From positions 124,001-188,000 of the forward strand of contig NZ_JAUSUJ010000008.1 in NCBI RefSeq assembly GCF_030813915.1: 64,000 nucleotides of DNA, written 5' to 3'. Under the pieces are notes generated by a model. The model did not search any database, was not told the origin of the DNA, and saw nothing but the letters and a program-made list of their open reading frames with translations. A program made the position numbers and the translations under genes. Positions 15,701 to 23,515 of the stretch are shown piece after piece (the stretch's first letter is position 1; every line of letters begins with the position of its first letter). The DNA comes from Rhodoplanes tepidamans (GTDB lineage Bacteria; Pseudomonadota; Alphaproteobacteria; Rhizobiales; Xanthobacteraceae).

Positions 15701-16684
15701 TCAGCGCGTCCCGCGGCCGAGCACACGCTCGCCGGTCCGTGCCAGACGATACAGTGACGCCTCGAGGCCCCGTGCATCGAGGAACGCGACGGTGAGCAGC
15801 AGCCCGCCGATGGCGATGTCGTGCAGGTACGGCTTCACGCCGAGCGAGATGAGTCCCGACCGCAGCAGGCAGAACACCAGCGCGCCGCCGGCGATTCCGA
15901 CCGGGGAGCCCTTGCCGCCCGACAACGAGACCCCGCCGATGATCGCCGCGACCGTGGCCGGCACCAGCGCGTCGGAGAGCGCGATCGGCGACGCCGCCGC
16001 CAGCCCGTAGCTCAACAGCGAGCCGGACAGCGCGACCAGCATGCCCGAGACGGCGAAGGTACCGATCAGCATCAGGTCGACCGGAACACCGGCCGTCCGG
16101 GCCGCCGCCCGGCCGCTGCCGGTCGCGACGAGGTCGCGCCCGAGCCGCGATACCGCGAACCCCGCGCCGAGGATCACGAAGATCGCCACGGCGGTCAGAC
16201 TGCGCATCGACAGCACGCCGAGGATCGGCGCGTTCACGGCCGTCGCGACCTCGATCCGGTCGTAGCCGATGGTCGTGTTCCCGGTCAGCATGTAGGCGAG
16301 GCCGCTGCAGATCAGCAGCCCGGCCAGCGTGACGCCGATCGAGCTGATCCCCGTGCGCACCATGGCGATCGCCTGCGCGGCGCCGAGCAGCGCGCCGAGC
16401 AGCACGGCGGCGGCGATGCCCAGCGCCGGATGATCCGCGCCGAGCAGGACCGCGACGCAGCCGGCCAGGCTCATGGCTCCGCCGATCGAGAGGTCGAACT
16501 CTCCGGCGATCATGACCAAGCCGAGGGCGAGCGCGAGGGGACCGATCGTCGCGAAGAGCTGCATGACGCTGAAGGCGGTCGCTACGCTCAGGAACCGCCC
16601 CTGTTCGGCGTCCAGCAGCGCGAACGCGACGAACACGGCCAGGAGCACGCAGAAGGGCCGGGCGACGGCGGAGATCGGCGTCAC
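15701..16684 (-). CDS. Ribose-type ABC transporter permease (second)
   Basis: A 327-residue permease of the RbsC/AraH/XylH group with eight or more helices. GLVMIAGEFDLSIGGAM is the family motif G-DLS-G; TAAIGG-type VAAIIGGVSLSGGKGS is also characteristic. It pairs with the permease encoded just upstream. The start is taken as GTG 16684, which overlaps the TGA of that gene (16681-16683), so the two are coupled. A longer start at 16765 would overlap the first permease by 85 bases and is unlikely. The transported compound is unknown; the family carries pentoses and other small polar molecules. Confidence 0.88.
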   Translation of the reverse strand: MTPISAVARPFCVLLAVFVAFALLDAEQGRFLSVATAFSVMQLFATIGPLALALGLVMIAGEFDLSIGGAMSLAGCVAVLLGADHPALGIAAAVLLGALLGAAQAIAMVRTGISSIGVTLAGLLICSGLAYMLTGNTTIGYDRIEVATAVNAPILGVLSMRSLTAVAIFVILGAGFAVSRLGRDLVATGSGRAAARTAGVPVDLMLIGTFAVSGMLVALSGSLLSYGLAAASPIALSDALVPATVAAIIGGVSLSGGKGSPVGIAGGALVFCLLRSGLISLGVKPYLHDIAIGGLLLTVAFLDARGLEASLYRLARTGERVLGRGTR

Positions 16685-17661
16685 GAACGCCTCCCATGCA
16701 GCAGAAGGATGAGCAGCACGATCAGCCCGACGGCCAGAGCCTGCGCCGACGTCGAGAAGCCCCACAGGATCAGAACGCCCTGCACGATCGAGATCGTCAG
16801 CACGCCGCCCGCCGTGCGCAAGGCGGAGCCGCGCCCGCCTTCGATGGCATTGCCGCCGACGATCACGGCGCTGATCGCCGCATAGTCGAGGCCGATGCCG
16901 TGCTCCATGTCCCCCGAGGCGTGCCTCGCCGCGATCAGCACGGCGGCGATCCCGGTGAACAGCCCCGCCGCGACATAGACCCAGGTGATGGTGCCGGGAA
17001 CGTCGATCCCGGCGGCCGTCGCCGCGCGCTCGTTGGCGCCTATCATGATCGCGTGGCGGCCCATGCGCGTCAGCGAGAGCAGTCCCTGGGCCAGCAGCAC
17101 CGACGCCGCGAAGGCGAGGAGCGGAATCGGCAGGCCGGCGACCCGTCCCTTGAAGACGTCGAGCTCGGTCGCGGTCGGGTAGATGCCTCGCCCGCCGGTC
17201 GCCCAGTTGGCGACGCCGTAGATCAGCGACAGCATCGCCAGGCTCACGATCACGGGGTTGGCGCGGAAGTAGCCGACGATCCAGCCCTGAACGCCGGTGA
17301 TCGCCATGCTGAACAGCAGAGCGAGCCCGACCGCCGGCCAGAGGCCGTGATCCAGGCTCGCCATCAGCACGATCGTGGTCGCCGAAAGCGTCGCTCCGAG
17401 GCTGAACGAGACGATGTTGCCGCTCAGCGTTATGAACGTCATCGCGACGGCGACGCAGCCGACGAGCGACATCGAGGTGAGCAGCGAGAGCAGGTTGATG
17501 GACGAGAAGAAGCCGGGCGTGACGGCGACGGCGGCGACCATCGCCAGGCCGAGCACCGACCGGACGGCGGCGGGGACGGCCGCATGCGGCAGGCCGGGGA
17601 TGCGCAGCGCCATGGTCCGCTGCTGGTCTCTAATGTCGGGCATGGGCCGCACGAACGTCAT
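16681..17661 (-). CDS. Ribose-type ABC transporter permease (first)
   Basis: A 326-residue RbsC-like permease with LSGNIVSFSLGATLS in the position of the family motif. The expected Asp of DLS is replaced (FSL), whereas the second permease keeps DLS. The remaining signature IISAVIVGGNAIEGGRGS is intact. The importer is therefore a heterodimer. The start is uncertain: ATG 17661 overlaps the ATPase gene by 32 bases, while ATG 17643 or 17613 would also work and none has a strong ribosome site. It is third in the operon binding protein, ATPase, permease, permease, FMN reductase. Confidence 0.87.
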   Translation of the reverse strand: MTFVRPMPDIRDQQRTMALRIPGLPHAAVPAAVRSVLGLAMVAAVAVTPGFFSSINLLSLLTSMSLVGCVAVAMTFITLSGNIVSFSLGATLSATTIVLMASLDHGLWPAVGLALLFSMAITGVQGWIVGYFRANPVIVSLAMLSLIYGVANWATGGRGIYPTATELDVFKGRVAGLPIPLLAFAASVLLAQGLLSLTRMGRHAIMIGANERAATAAGIDVPGTITWVYVAAGLFTGIAAVLIAARHASGDMEHGIGLDYAAISAVIVGGNAIEGGRGSALRTAGGVLTISIVQGVLILWGFSTSAQALAVGLIVLLILLLHGRRS

Positions 17662-19201
17662 CGGTCGGGAGCTCTTCCGGGTGAGTGATGTCCAACAGGA
17701 GATGCTCGATGCTCAGATGCGCACGATCGATCCGCCGGATCTGCGCGCCCCGGAACATCGTCACGGCGTAGTCCGCGAGGCCGAGCACCTCCTCCAGGTC
17801 GGTGCAGGTCATCACGATGGCGTAGCCGCTCTCGCAGAACTCACGCATCATGCGGTAGAGATCGGCGCGCGCACCGACGTCGACGCCCCGCGTCGGCTCG
17901 ATCATCGCCAGGATGCCGTTCGGCCGATTGTCGACGCAGCGACCGAACGCCACCTTCTGCTGGTTGCCCCCACTGAGCTGAGCGACGGCCGATGGCAGCC
18001 GGCTGGAATGGAGCCCGACATGGGCGGCCAGTGCCCGCGCGACACGTCGCAGCCGGAAGGGCGACAGGAGCCCTGCCGTGGAGAGCGCGCCGAGCCGCGT
18101 CGCGGTCAGATTGTCCCGCACCGGCAGCTCGAGAAAGACGCCCTCCTGCGCGCGATCGCCGGAGACGTACATGATTCCCGCCTCGGCCGCGCGCTGCGGC
18201 GAGCCGAGCGACAGCCGCCGTCCGTCGACGCGGACGGAGCCGGTGGCGTTGTAGATCAGGCCGGCCAGGGCCTGGACCACCTCGGGGGCACCCGACCCGA
18301 TCTGCCCCACGATGCAGGTGATCGCCCGGCGCGGCACCTCGAGGTCGAAGGCCTTCACGATGCCGGGCACCCGGAGATTCTCGATCACCAGCGCCGGAGC
18401 GTCGTGGGACGAGGCGTGGGACGGATACAGATCCGCCAGCGGCCGTCCCAGCATGGATTCGACCAGTGACTCCCGGTCGAACTCACGGGCCGGCCGCGCC
18501 GCGACGAGCCGGCCGTTCCTCAGCACGGTCACCGAATCGCAGAGCTCGAACACCTCGGCGAGGCGATGCGTGATGTAGATGACCGATCGCCCCTCCCGGC
18601 GCAGCGCGGCGAGCGCCGCGAAGAGCCGGTGGATGTCGCGGTCGGAGAGCGTCGCCGTCGGCTCGTCGAGGATGAGCAGCCGCGCATCGCGCACCAGCAT
18701 CCGGGCGATCTCGACGAGCTGCTTCTGGCCCATCTCCAGCCCGGAGACCCGCTGGTCCAGGCCGATATGCGAGGCGCCGAGCATGTCGAGCGCCCGCTGG
18801 GCGTCCCTCGCCAGCAGCGCCTTGCGGGGAAACAGCGGCGCACGCGCGGACCCGAGCCAGATATTGTCCAGCACCGTCAGGTCCGGACAGAGGCTCAGCT
18901 CCTGCGACACGATCGCGATCCCGTTCGCCTCCGCCGACTGCGGCGACGAGATCTGGACCGGCCTCCCGTCGATCGCGACGGTCCCGGTGTCGGGCTGGTG
19001 CGTTCCGGTGAGGATCTTCACCAGCGTGCTCTTTCCCGACCCGTTCTCGCCGCACAGAGCGTGGATCTCGCCCGGCTGCACGGTCAGGCCGACCTCGTAG
19101 AGGGCCCGGACCGCGCCGAACCGCTTGGAGATCCCCGTCGCGGTCAGTCGGGGCGGAGGCGAGGTGCGGGACACCTCCGGCCGCCGATCGATCATGTGCA
19201 T
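17630..19201 (-). CDS. Ribose-type ABC transporter ATPase, two fused domains
   Basis: A 523-residue RbsA/AraG-type protein with two ATPase domains. The first has Walker A GENGSGKST, signature LEMGQKQLVEIAR and Walker B LLILDEPTA. The second is the usual degenerate half, with GQIGSGAPE at the Walker A position, signature LSGGNQQKVAFGR and IEPTRGVDVGA at Walker B (LDEPT changed to MIEPT). Asymmetric domains are normal in this family. The gene follows the binding protein gene by about 26 bases on the same strand. Confidence 0.93.
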   Translation of the reverse strand: MHMIDRRPEVSRTSPPPRLTATGISKRFGAVRALYEVGLTVQPGEIHALCGENGSGKSTLVKILTGTHQPDTGTVAIDGRPVQISSPQSAEANGIAIVSQELSLCPDLTVLDNIWLGSARAPLFPRKALLARDAQRALDMLGASHIGLDQRVSGLEMGQKQLVEIARMLVRDARLLILDEPTATLSDRDIHRLFAALAALRREGRSVIYITHRLAEVFELCDSVTVLRNGRLVAARPAREFDRESLVESMLGRPLADLYPSHASSHDAPALVIENLRVPGIVKAFDLEVPRRAITCIVGQIGSGAPEVVQALAGLIYNATGSVRVDGRRLSLGSPQRAAEAGIMYVSGDRAQEGVFLELPVRDNLTATRLGALSTAGLLSPFRLRRVARALAAHVGLHSSRLPSAVAQLSGGNQQKVAFGRCVDNRPNGILAMIEPTRGVDVGARADLYRMMREFCESGYAIVMTCTDLEEVLGLADYAVTMFRGAQIRRIDRAHLSIEHLLLDITHPEELPTDDVRAAHARH

Positions 19202-19227
19202 GTCGCAGCGCCTGGTCGCGTTCGATG

Positions 19228-20226
19228 TCAGTACGAGCAGGCCTGCGCGGTCGTGCCGAGATTGGCCCTGGTGACGGGCTCGGTGGGAAGGAACACGCGA
19301 CGCTCCACCTTGCCGCCTTCGAAATACGTCTTCGCGGTCTCGGCTGCGCGCCTACCCTCCTCGATGGGAAGCACGAACACCGTCGCCGCCATCTTGCCGG
19401 ACTGGATGTTCTTGATCCCGGGCGCCTGACAGTTTCCGCCGACGACGATCAGGCCGCCCTTGTCCGGCCCGATCTTGACGCCGGCCGCCTCCGCGGCCTG
19501 GATCGCGCCGTTGGCGAGGCTGTCGTTCATTCCGTAAAGCCCGTCGAGCCCTCCCTGGCCGGCGAACCGGGCCAGCAACTGCCCGGTGCTGCGCTCCGCC
19601 TGGACGGGATTCCATTTCACGTCCTCGGTGACGACCACCTGCAGGCCCGGGTGCCTCGTCATCTCCTCGCGGAACGCCCGCTCGCGGATCACGGCCTTGC
19701 CCTCGGCCATCGATCCGGCGATCACGGCGATCCTGGCCTGGGTCCGGCCCGCGCTCTTCAGCGCCTCCGCCAGCGAGGACGCCGCCAGCTGTCCGAGCTT
19801 CGCGTCGTCGTATCCGATGTAGCTCGCGTAGAGCGCGTCGTTCGCCGTGGAGGCCTCCAGCGGCACGACCACCAGGAAGACCGGAATGCCGGCCGCCTTG
19901 GCCCGCGTCAGCGGCGGTACGATCGCCTTCTGGCTGATCGTCTGCACGACGAACAGATCGAACTTCTGCGCGATGGCGTCGTCGATCTGCTGGCCCTGGA
20001 GCGCCGGATCGAACGGGCTGGAGAAGACCGTCACGGACATGCCCATGGCGGTGGCCGCGGTCTCGAAGCCCTTGCTGAGGGCGCCGAGATACTTGTCCTG
20101 CGTCGGTCCCATGAACATGGCGACGCGCTTGCCCTTGGCGGTTCGATCCTGTGCGGCGGCGAGCTGCGGAGCTCCCAGGGCCGCCAGGATCGCCAGCAGA
20201 CACCAGACCAGTCCAGCCTTGCGCAT
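19228..20226 (-). CDS. Periplasmic sugar-type ABC substrate-binding protein
   Basis: A 332-residue type I periplasmic binding protein (Peripla_BP_4 family, like RbsB). The signal peptide is MRKAGLVWCLLAILAALG, ending near LAAAQ. The mature part includes QGQQIDDAIAQKFDLFVVQ, FLVVVPLEASTANDALYASY and GLYGMNDSLANGAIQAAEAAG, the family's ligand and hinge segments. It is the first gene of the importer operon. The AraC-type regulator lies 150 bases upstream in the same orientation. The ligand is unknown; sequence identity alone cannot decide between a sugar and another polar compound. Confidence 0.9.
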   Translation of the reverse strand: MRKAGLVWCLLAILAALGAPQLAAAQDRTAKGKRVAMFMGPTQDKYLGALSKGFETAATAMGMSVTVFSSPFDPALQGQQIDDAIAQKFDLFVVQTISQKAIVPPLTRAKAAGIPVFLVVVPLEASTANDALYASYIGYDDAKLGQLAASSLAEALKSAGRTQARIAVIAGSMAEGKAVIRERAFREEMTRHPGLQVVVTEDVKWNPVQAERSTGQLLARFAGQGGLDGLYGMNDSLANGAIQAAEAAGVKIGPDKGGLIVVGGNCQAPGIKNIQSGKMAATVFVLPIEEGRRAAETAKTYFEGGKVERRVFLPTEPVTRANLGTTAQACSY

Positions 20227-20376
20227 GTCCGTCCTCCGTGAGCCTCGCCCGTCTTCGCGGGTCTGCGGCGATCAGGAGGACGTTCTTCCCGCGGGTTTTC
20301 AAGCCTTCCGCGGGGTCAGTGCGCTCCACCGCAAGCCGTCATGCGCTCGCACGACGGTCTCGCACGCGAGGTGGAC

Positions 20377-21339
20377 CTACCCCTGCTCCGTGGCCGGGGT
20401 CGCCGCGGCCCGCACCTCGCTCGGCGAGACGGCGAACTCGAGCTTGAAGGCGTTGGCGAAGTGCGCCGGATTGCGGAACCCGTTTCGATAGGCAATTTCC
20501 TTCACCGCGATCCGGCGGCAGAGATCGCTCGTCAAGTCCTCGTAGGATCGCGTGAGACGCCGCTTGCGGACGTAGTCGCCGACCGTCTGGCCCGAGCCGC
20601 GGAAGACGCTGTGCAGGTATCGTACCGAGATACCCGAAGCCGCCGCGATGCTCTCCGGATCGAGATCCGGATCTGCGAGATTGCTCTCGATGAAGGCGAT
20701 GCAGCGCCGGTAGACGGCGGACTGAACCGCCGATCCCTCGATATGCAGCTCCCGATGGCTGCTCTCCAGGATGGAGCCGATCATGTCGGTGATCTGCACG
20801 GCCAGGCGGTCTGCCAGGGGGGCCGGGATCGCGTCGGTCTCGCGCGAGAGCGATTCGACGAAGTCGGACAGGATGCGGTTGAGGCCCCGCTGCTCGTCCA
20901 GACGACGCGCGATGTAGCGGCGTGGATCACGCAGGCGCGTGGACAGGAGTCCGGCCGGGAAGCAGATGTTGACGACCTCGGTCGGGACGCGGTGCCGGTA
21001 GTCGTAGGGCGCGCTGGCATCGAAGAGCGTGCACGTTCCCGGCTCGAGTTCGCATTCGCGGTTGCCCTGCGAAATGCTCAGCGTGCCCGACCGGAGCATC
21101 ACGAAGAGGAGCCGCTCCTCGGTATCGCCGATCAGGTGCGACTTGCGGCGACTCCCCAGTTCGTCGCTGCTGCGCACGCGAGTGATGGCGAGCCTGCCGA
21201 GCGAGGCGCTTCGGATGTCGCCGAAGAACCGCCTCTCGTCCGCGATCGAGATGTCGGCGGGCCCGAACAGCCTGGAAATGAAACTCTGCCAGCGTTGCCG
21301 GGACTCTCTCGATCCCTGGCAGCTCAGATATTCCGCCAC
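20377..21339 (-). CDS. AraC-family regulator with NahR/FeaR-type sensor half
   Basis: A 320-residue regulator. The N-terminal 200 residues resemble the AraC_binding_2 domain (LLFVMLRSGTLSISQGNR, TLFDASAPYDYRHR). The C-terminal AraC DNA-binding domain holds two helix-turn-helix motifs: LDPESIAAASGISVRYLHSV and RIAVKEIAYRNGFRNPAHFA. It is divergent from the luciferase-like monooxygenase at 21695 and upstream of the ABC/FMN-reductase operon, so it probably controls both in response to the imported compound or a product. Confidence 0.9.
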   Translation of the reverse strand: MAEYLSCQGSRESRQRWQSFISRLFGPADISIADERRFFGDIRSASLGRLAITRVRSSDELGSRRKSHLIGDTEERLLFVMLRSGTLSISQGNRECELEPGTCTLFDASAPYDYRHRVPTEVVNICFPAGLLSTRLRDPRRYIARRLDEQRGLNRILSDFVESLSRETDAIPAPLADRLAVQITDMIGSILESSHRELHIEGSAVQSAVYRRCIAFIESNLADPDLDPESIAAASGISVRYLHSVFRGSGQTVGDYVRKRRLTRSYEDLTSDLCRRIAVKEIAYRNGFRNPAHFANAFKLEFAVSPSEVRAAATPATEQG

Positions 21340-21694
21340 CTTGGTCTCCCCTTCATCCCGGGGCTTGATGCCCCTTTTCGATGATGTTGGATCGAGCCTA
21401 CCCCGACACGGGCGAACGGGGAACCTGCAATGAGCCGCAGACAGGCCGGCGCGGCGTCGGCGGACGCTGCGTGCACTCTCGGCGCCCCTACCATGGCACC
21501 GCGCAGCGTCGATCGTCGTTTCTCGTCGCCCACCGCGGACGACGACGACCGTGCCGGGCGCACGACCCGCGCGGCCCGACGTTTGTTTCTGCGCGCGCAG
21601 GAAGACGATCGCGGCAGCGCAGGATCACCGCCGCCACGTTGACCTCCGCCCGCCGATCCTGAGCACTGGCGATCCTCATCAGGGAGGATCGCAC
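21340..21694. promoter_or_regulatory. Divergent intergenic region between AraC regulator and monooxygenase
   Basis: These 355 bases separate two divergent starts. Both promoters and the AraC site are expected here. I see a good ribosome site (AGGGAGG, 21680-21686) for the monooxygenase, but no operator repeat I would defend. No gene is visible in it. Confidence 0.5.
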
Positions 21695-22816
21695 ATGTAC
21701 GCCACCAGAAGCCGGCTCGAGACCAATCCCGCCTTCAACGACCGAAAGCTGAAGCTCGGCACCTTTCAGACCAATCTCGACAGCGGCTGCGTCATGTCGT
21801 CCCTCGAGGACCGGCTGCACATCACGTGGCCCAACACCCGCGAGCTCGCCCGTTACGCCGATCAGATGGAGTTCGAGGCGATCGTACCGGTGGCGCGATG
21901 GCGCGGGTTCGGCGGCAAGAACAATCCGCAGGGTCCCGGGTTCGAGACCTACGCCTGGGCAGCCGGCATCGGCGCCAGCACGACGAAGTCGGGCGTGTTC
22001 GCGACATCGCACATCTCGATGCACCACCCGATCACCGCGGCCAAGCAGTCCGCCGTCATCGACCACATCACCGAGGGGCGGTACACGCTGAACATCGTCA
22101 CCGGCTGGAACAAGCCCGAGATCGACATGTTCGGTGCGCCGATGCTGGATCACGACGAGCGCTACGACTGCGCCGAGGAGTGGCTGACGATCGTCAAGCG
22201 CCTGTGGACCGAGGACGACGAGTTCGACTTCGACGGGAAGTATTATCAGATCAAGAAGGGTTACCTGCAGCCGAAACCCATCCAGGGCCCCTATCCGGCC
22301 ATCATGAACGCCGGAGGATCGGAGCGCGGCAAGCACTTCGCGAGCAAGTACTGCGATCTCGTCTACCTGGCCCTGAAGTCGCGGAAGTTCGACGACTGCA
22401 AGGCCCAGATCGATAGTTACCGCTCGCTGGCCCGCGAGGAGTACGGCCGCGACATCGGCGTCTGGAGCCTGGCCTATTGCGTCCAGGCGGAGACCGAAAA
22501 GGAAGCGCAGGCGTTTCACGACCTCTACGTCGACCAGCTCGGTGACTGGGAGGCGGTGGAGAACGTGATCCAGACCATGGAGATCAACGCCAAGACCTTC
22601 CCGCCCGGCGCGTTGTCGCAGCTGAAGCAGCGGTTCATCGCCGGTTGGAGCGGCTACCCCCTGATCGGCACGAAGGAGCAGATCGTCGACGGACTCGGCC
22701 AGCTGTCCGCGATGGGCCTCGACGGCGTTTTGCTGTCGTGGCCGCGCTACCAGGCCGGCATGCGCGAGTTCATGGAGCAGACCTACCCGCTCGTGGTTCA
22801 AGCCGGCCTGCGATGA
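21695..22816 (+). CDS. LLM-class (luciferase-like) flavin-dependent monooxygenase
   Basis: A 373-residue member of the bacterial luciferase-like family. It opens with KLKLGTFQTN, then WPNTRELARYADQMEFEAI, YTLNIVTGWNKPEIDMFG and KPIQGPYPAIMNAGGSERG, the motifs that shape the FMNH2 pocket. It resembles enzymes that split C-S or N-heterocycle bonds (the SfnG, RutA and SsuD groups), but it cannot be assigned to one by eye. ATG 21695 follows AGGGAGG. FMNH2 would come from the reductase at 15143. Control by the divergent AraC protein is likely. Confidence 0.88.
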   Translation: MYATRSRLETNPAFNDRKLKLGTFQTNLDSGCVMSSLEDRLHITWPNTRELARYADQMEFEAIVPVARWRGFGGKNNPQGPGFETYAWAAGIGASTTKSGVFATSHISMHHPITAAKQSAVIDHITEGRYTLNIVTGWNKPEIDMFGAPMLDHDERYDCAEEWLTIVKRLWTEDDEFDFDGKYYQIKKGYLQPKPIQGPYPAIMNAGGSERGKHFASKYCDLVYLALKSRKFDDCKAQIDSYRSLAREEYGRDIGVWSLAYCVQAETEKEAQAFHDLYVDQLGDWEAVENVIQTMEINAKTFPPGALSQLKQRFIAGWSGYPLIGTKEQIVDGLGQLSAMGLDGVLLSWPRYQAGMREFMEQTYPLVVQAGLR

Positions 22817-23011
22817 CCCCGCGAGCTGCCGCGCGGGCTCCGCCTCGCCTCACGTGAAGGTGATCCACGTCGGGGCCGGCTCGGCGCCGCACCGGACCAG
22901 AAGGTCGGCCGGTGCGGCGCTGGCGCTTCCGGTGCCGGCCCCGTGCCCCGGCTCTGCGGCGGATCGGGCCCGCGGCCCGAGACGCCTTGACCGGAGCACG
23001 CTGCGCTTCGC

Positions 23012-23452
23012 TCACGCCAGCGTGCCGTGGCGGTGCGGCTCGGCGAGGATCTCGATCACCCGGCACTCGGCGACCCGGCCGCAGGCGCACTCCTCCACCA
23101 TGCGGGTCAGCTCCGCCTCCAGCGCCTTCAGCTTGGCGATCCGGACCCGCACCTCGGCGAGCCGCGCCTGCGCGATGGCGTCGGCGGAGGCGCAGGACCG
23201 GTCGGGATGGTCCTGCAGCGACAGCAGCGTGCGGATCGCCTCGACGTCGAAGCCGAGCTCGCGGGCGTGGCGGACGAAGGCGAGCCGGCGCAGATCGGTG
23301 CGTGTATACAGCCGCCGGTTCCCCTCGGTGCGGGCCGGCGCCGCCAGCAGGCCGATCTGCTCGTAGTAGCGGATGGTCGGCACCTTCACGCCGCTGCGCT
23401 TCGCCGCCTCGCCGATCGGCACCGCCTCCTCGACCGCGCTCTTCTCCGTCAT
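23012..23452 (-). CDS. MerR-family heavy-metal regulator (CadR/PbrR/ZntR-like)
   Basis: A 146-residue MerR regulator with an N-terminal winged helix (PIGEAAKRSGVKVPTIRYYE, GLLAAPARTEGNRRLY), a dimerisation helix and a metal loop. Cysteines in HPDRSCASADAI and in ECACGRVAECRVIEIL fit the CadR/PbrR pattern for Cd, Pb or Zn. It lies divergent from a P-type metal ATPase. A MerR-type promoter with a long spacer sits between them, so it should repress and, with metal, activate that gene by twisting the DNA. Confidence 0.92.
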   Translation of the reverse strand: MTEKSAVEEAVPIGEAAKRSGVKVPTIRYYEQIGLLAAPARTEGNRRLYTRTDLRRLAFVRHARELGFDVEAIRTLLSLQDHPDRSCASADAIAQARLAEVRVRIAKLKALEAELTRMVEECACGRVAECRVIEILAEPHRHGTLA

Positions 23453-23457
23453 GGGCC

Positions 23458-23488
23458 TTGCTCCTCTAGTCGCTAGAGGATGTAGGAC
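23458..23488 (+). promoter_or_regulatory. MerR-type promoter and operator of the metal ATPase
   Basis: A -35 TTGCTC (23458-23463) and a -10 TAGGAC (23483-23488) are 19 bases apart, the overlong spacer typical of MerR-controlled promoters. Between them lies a perfect inverted repeat CCTCTAG-TCG-CTAGAGG (23463-23479). It is read towards the ATPase start at 23516. Confidence 0.88.
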
Positions 23489-23515
23489 GGGGCCCTGACT
23501 TGGGAAGGGCCTTCG

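Noticed and set aside
21695-22816. Naming the monooxygenase sfnG, ssuD or rutA
   Set aside because: The shared motifs define the superfamily only, and the context does not fix the substrate.
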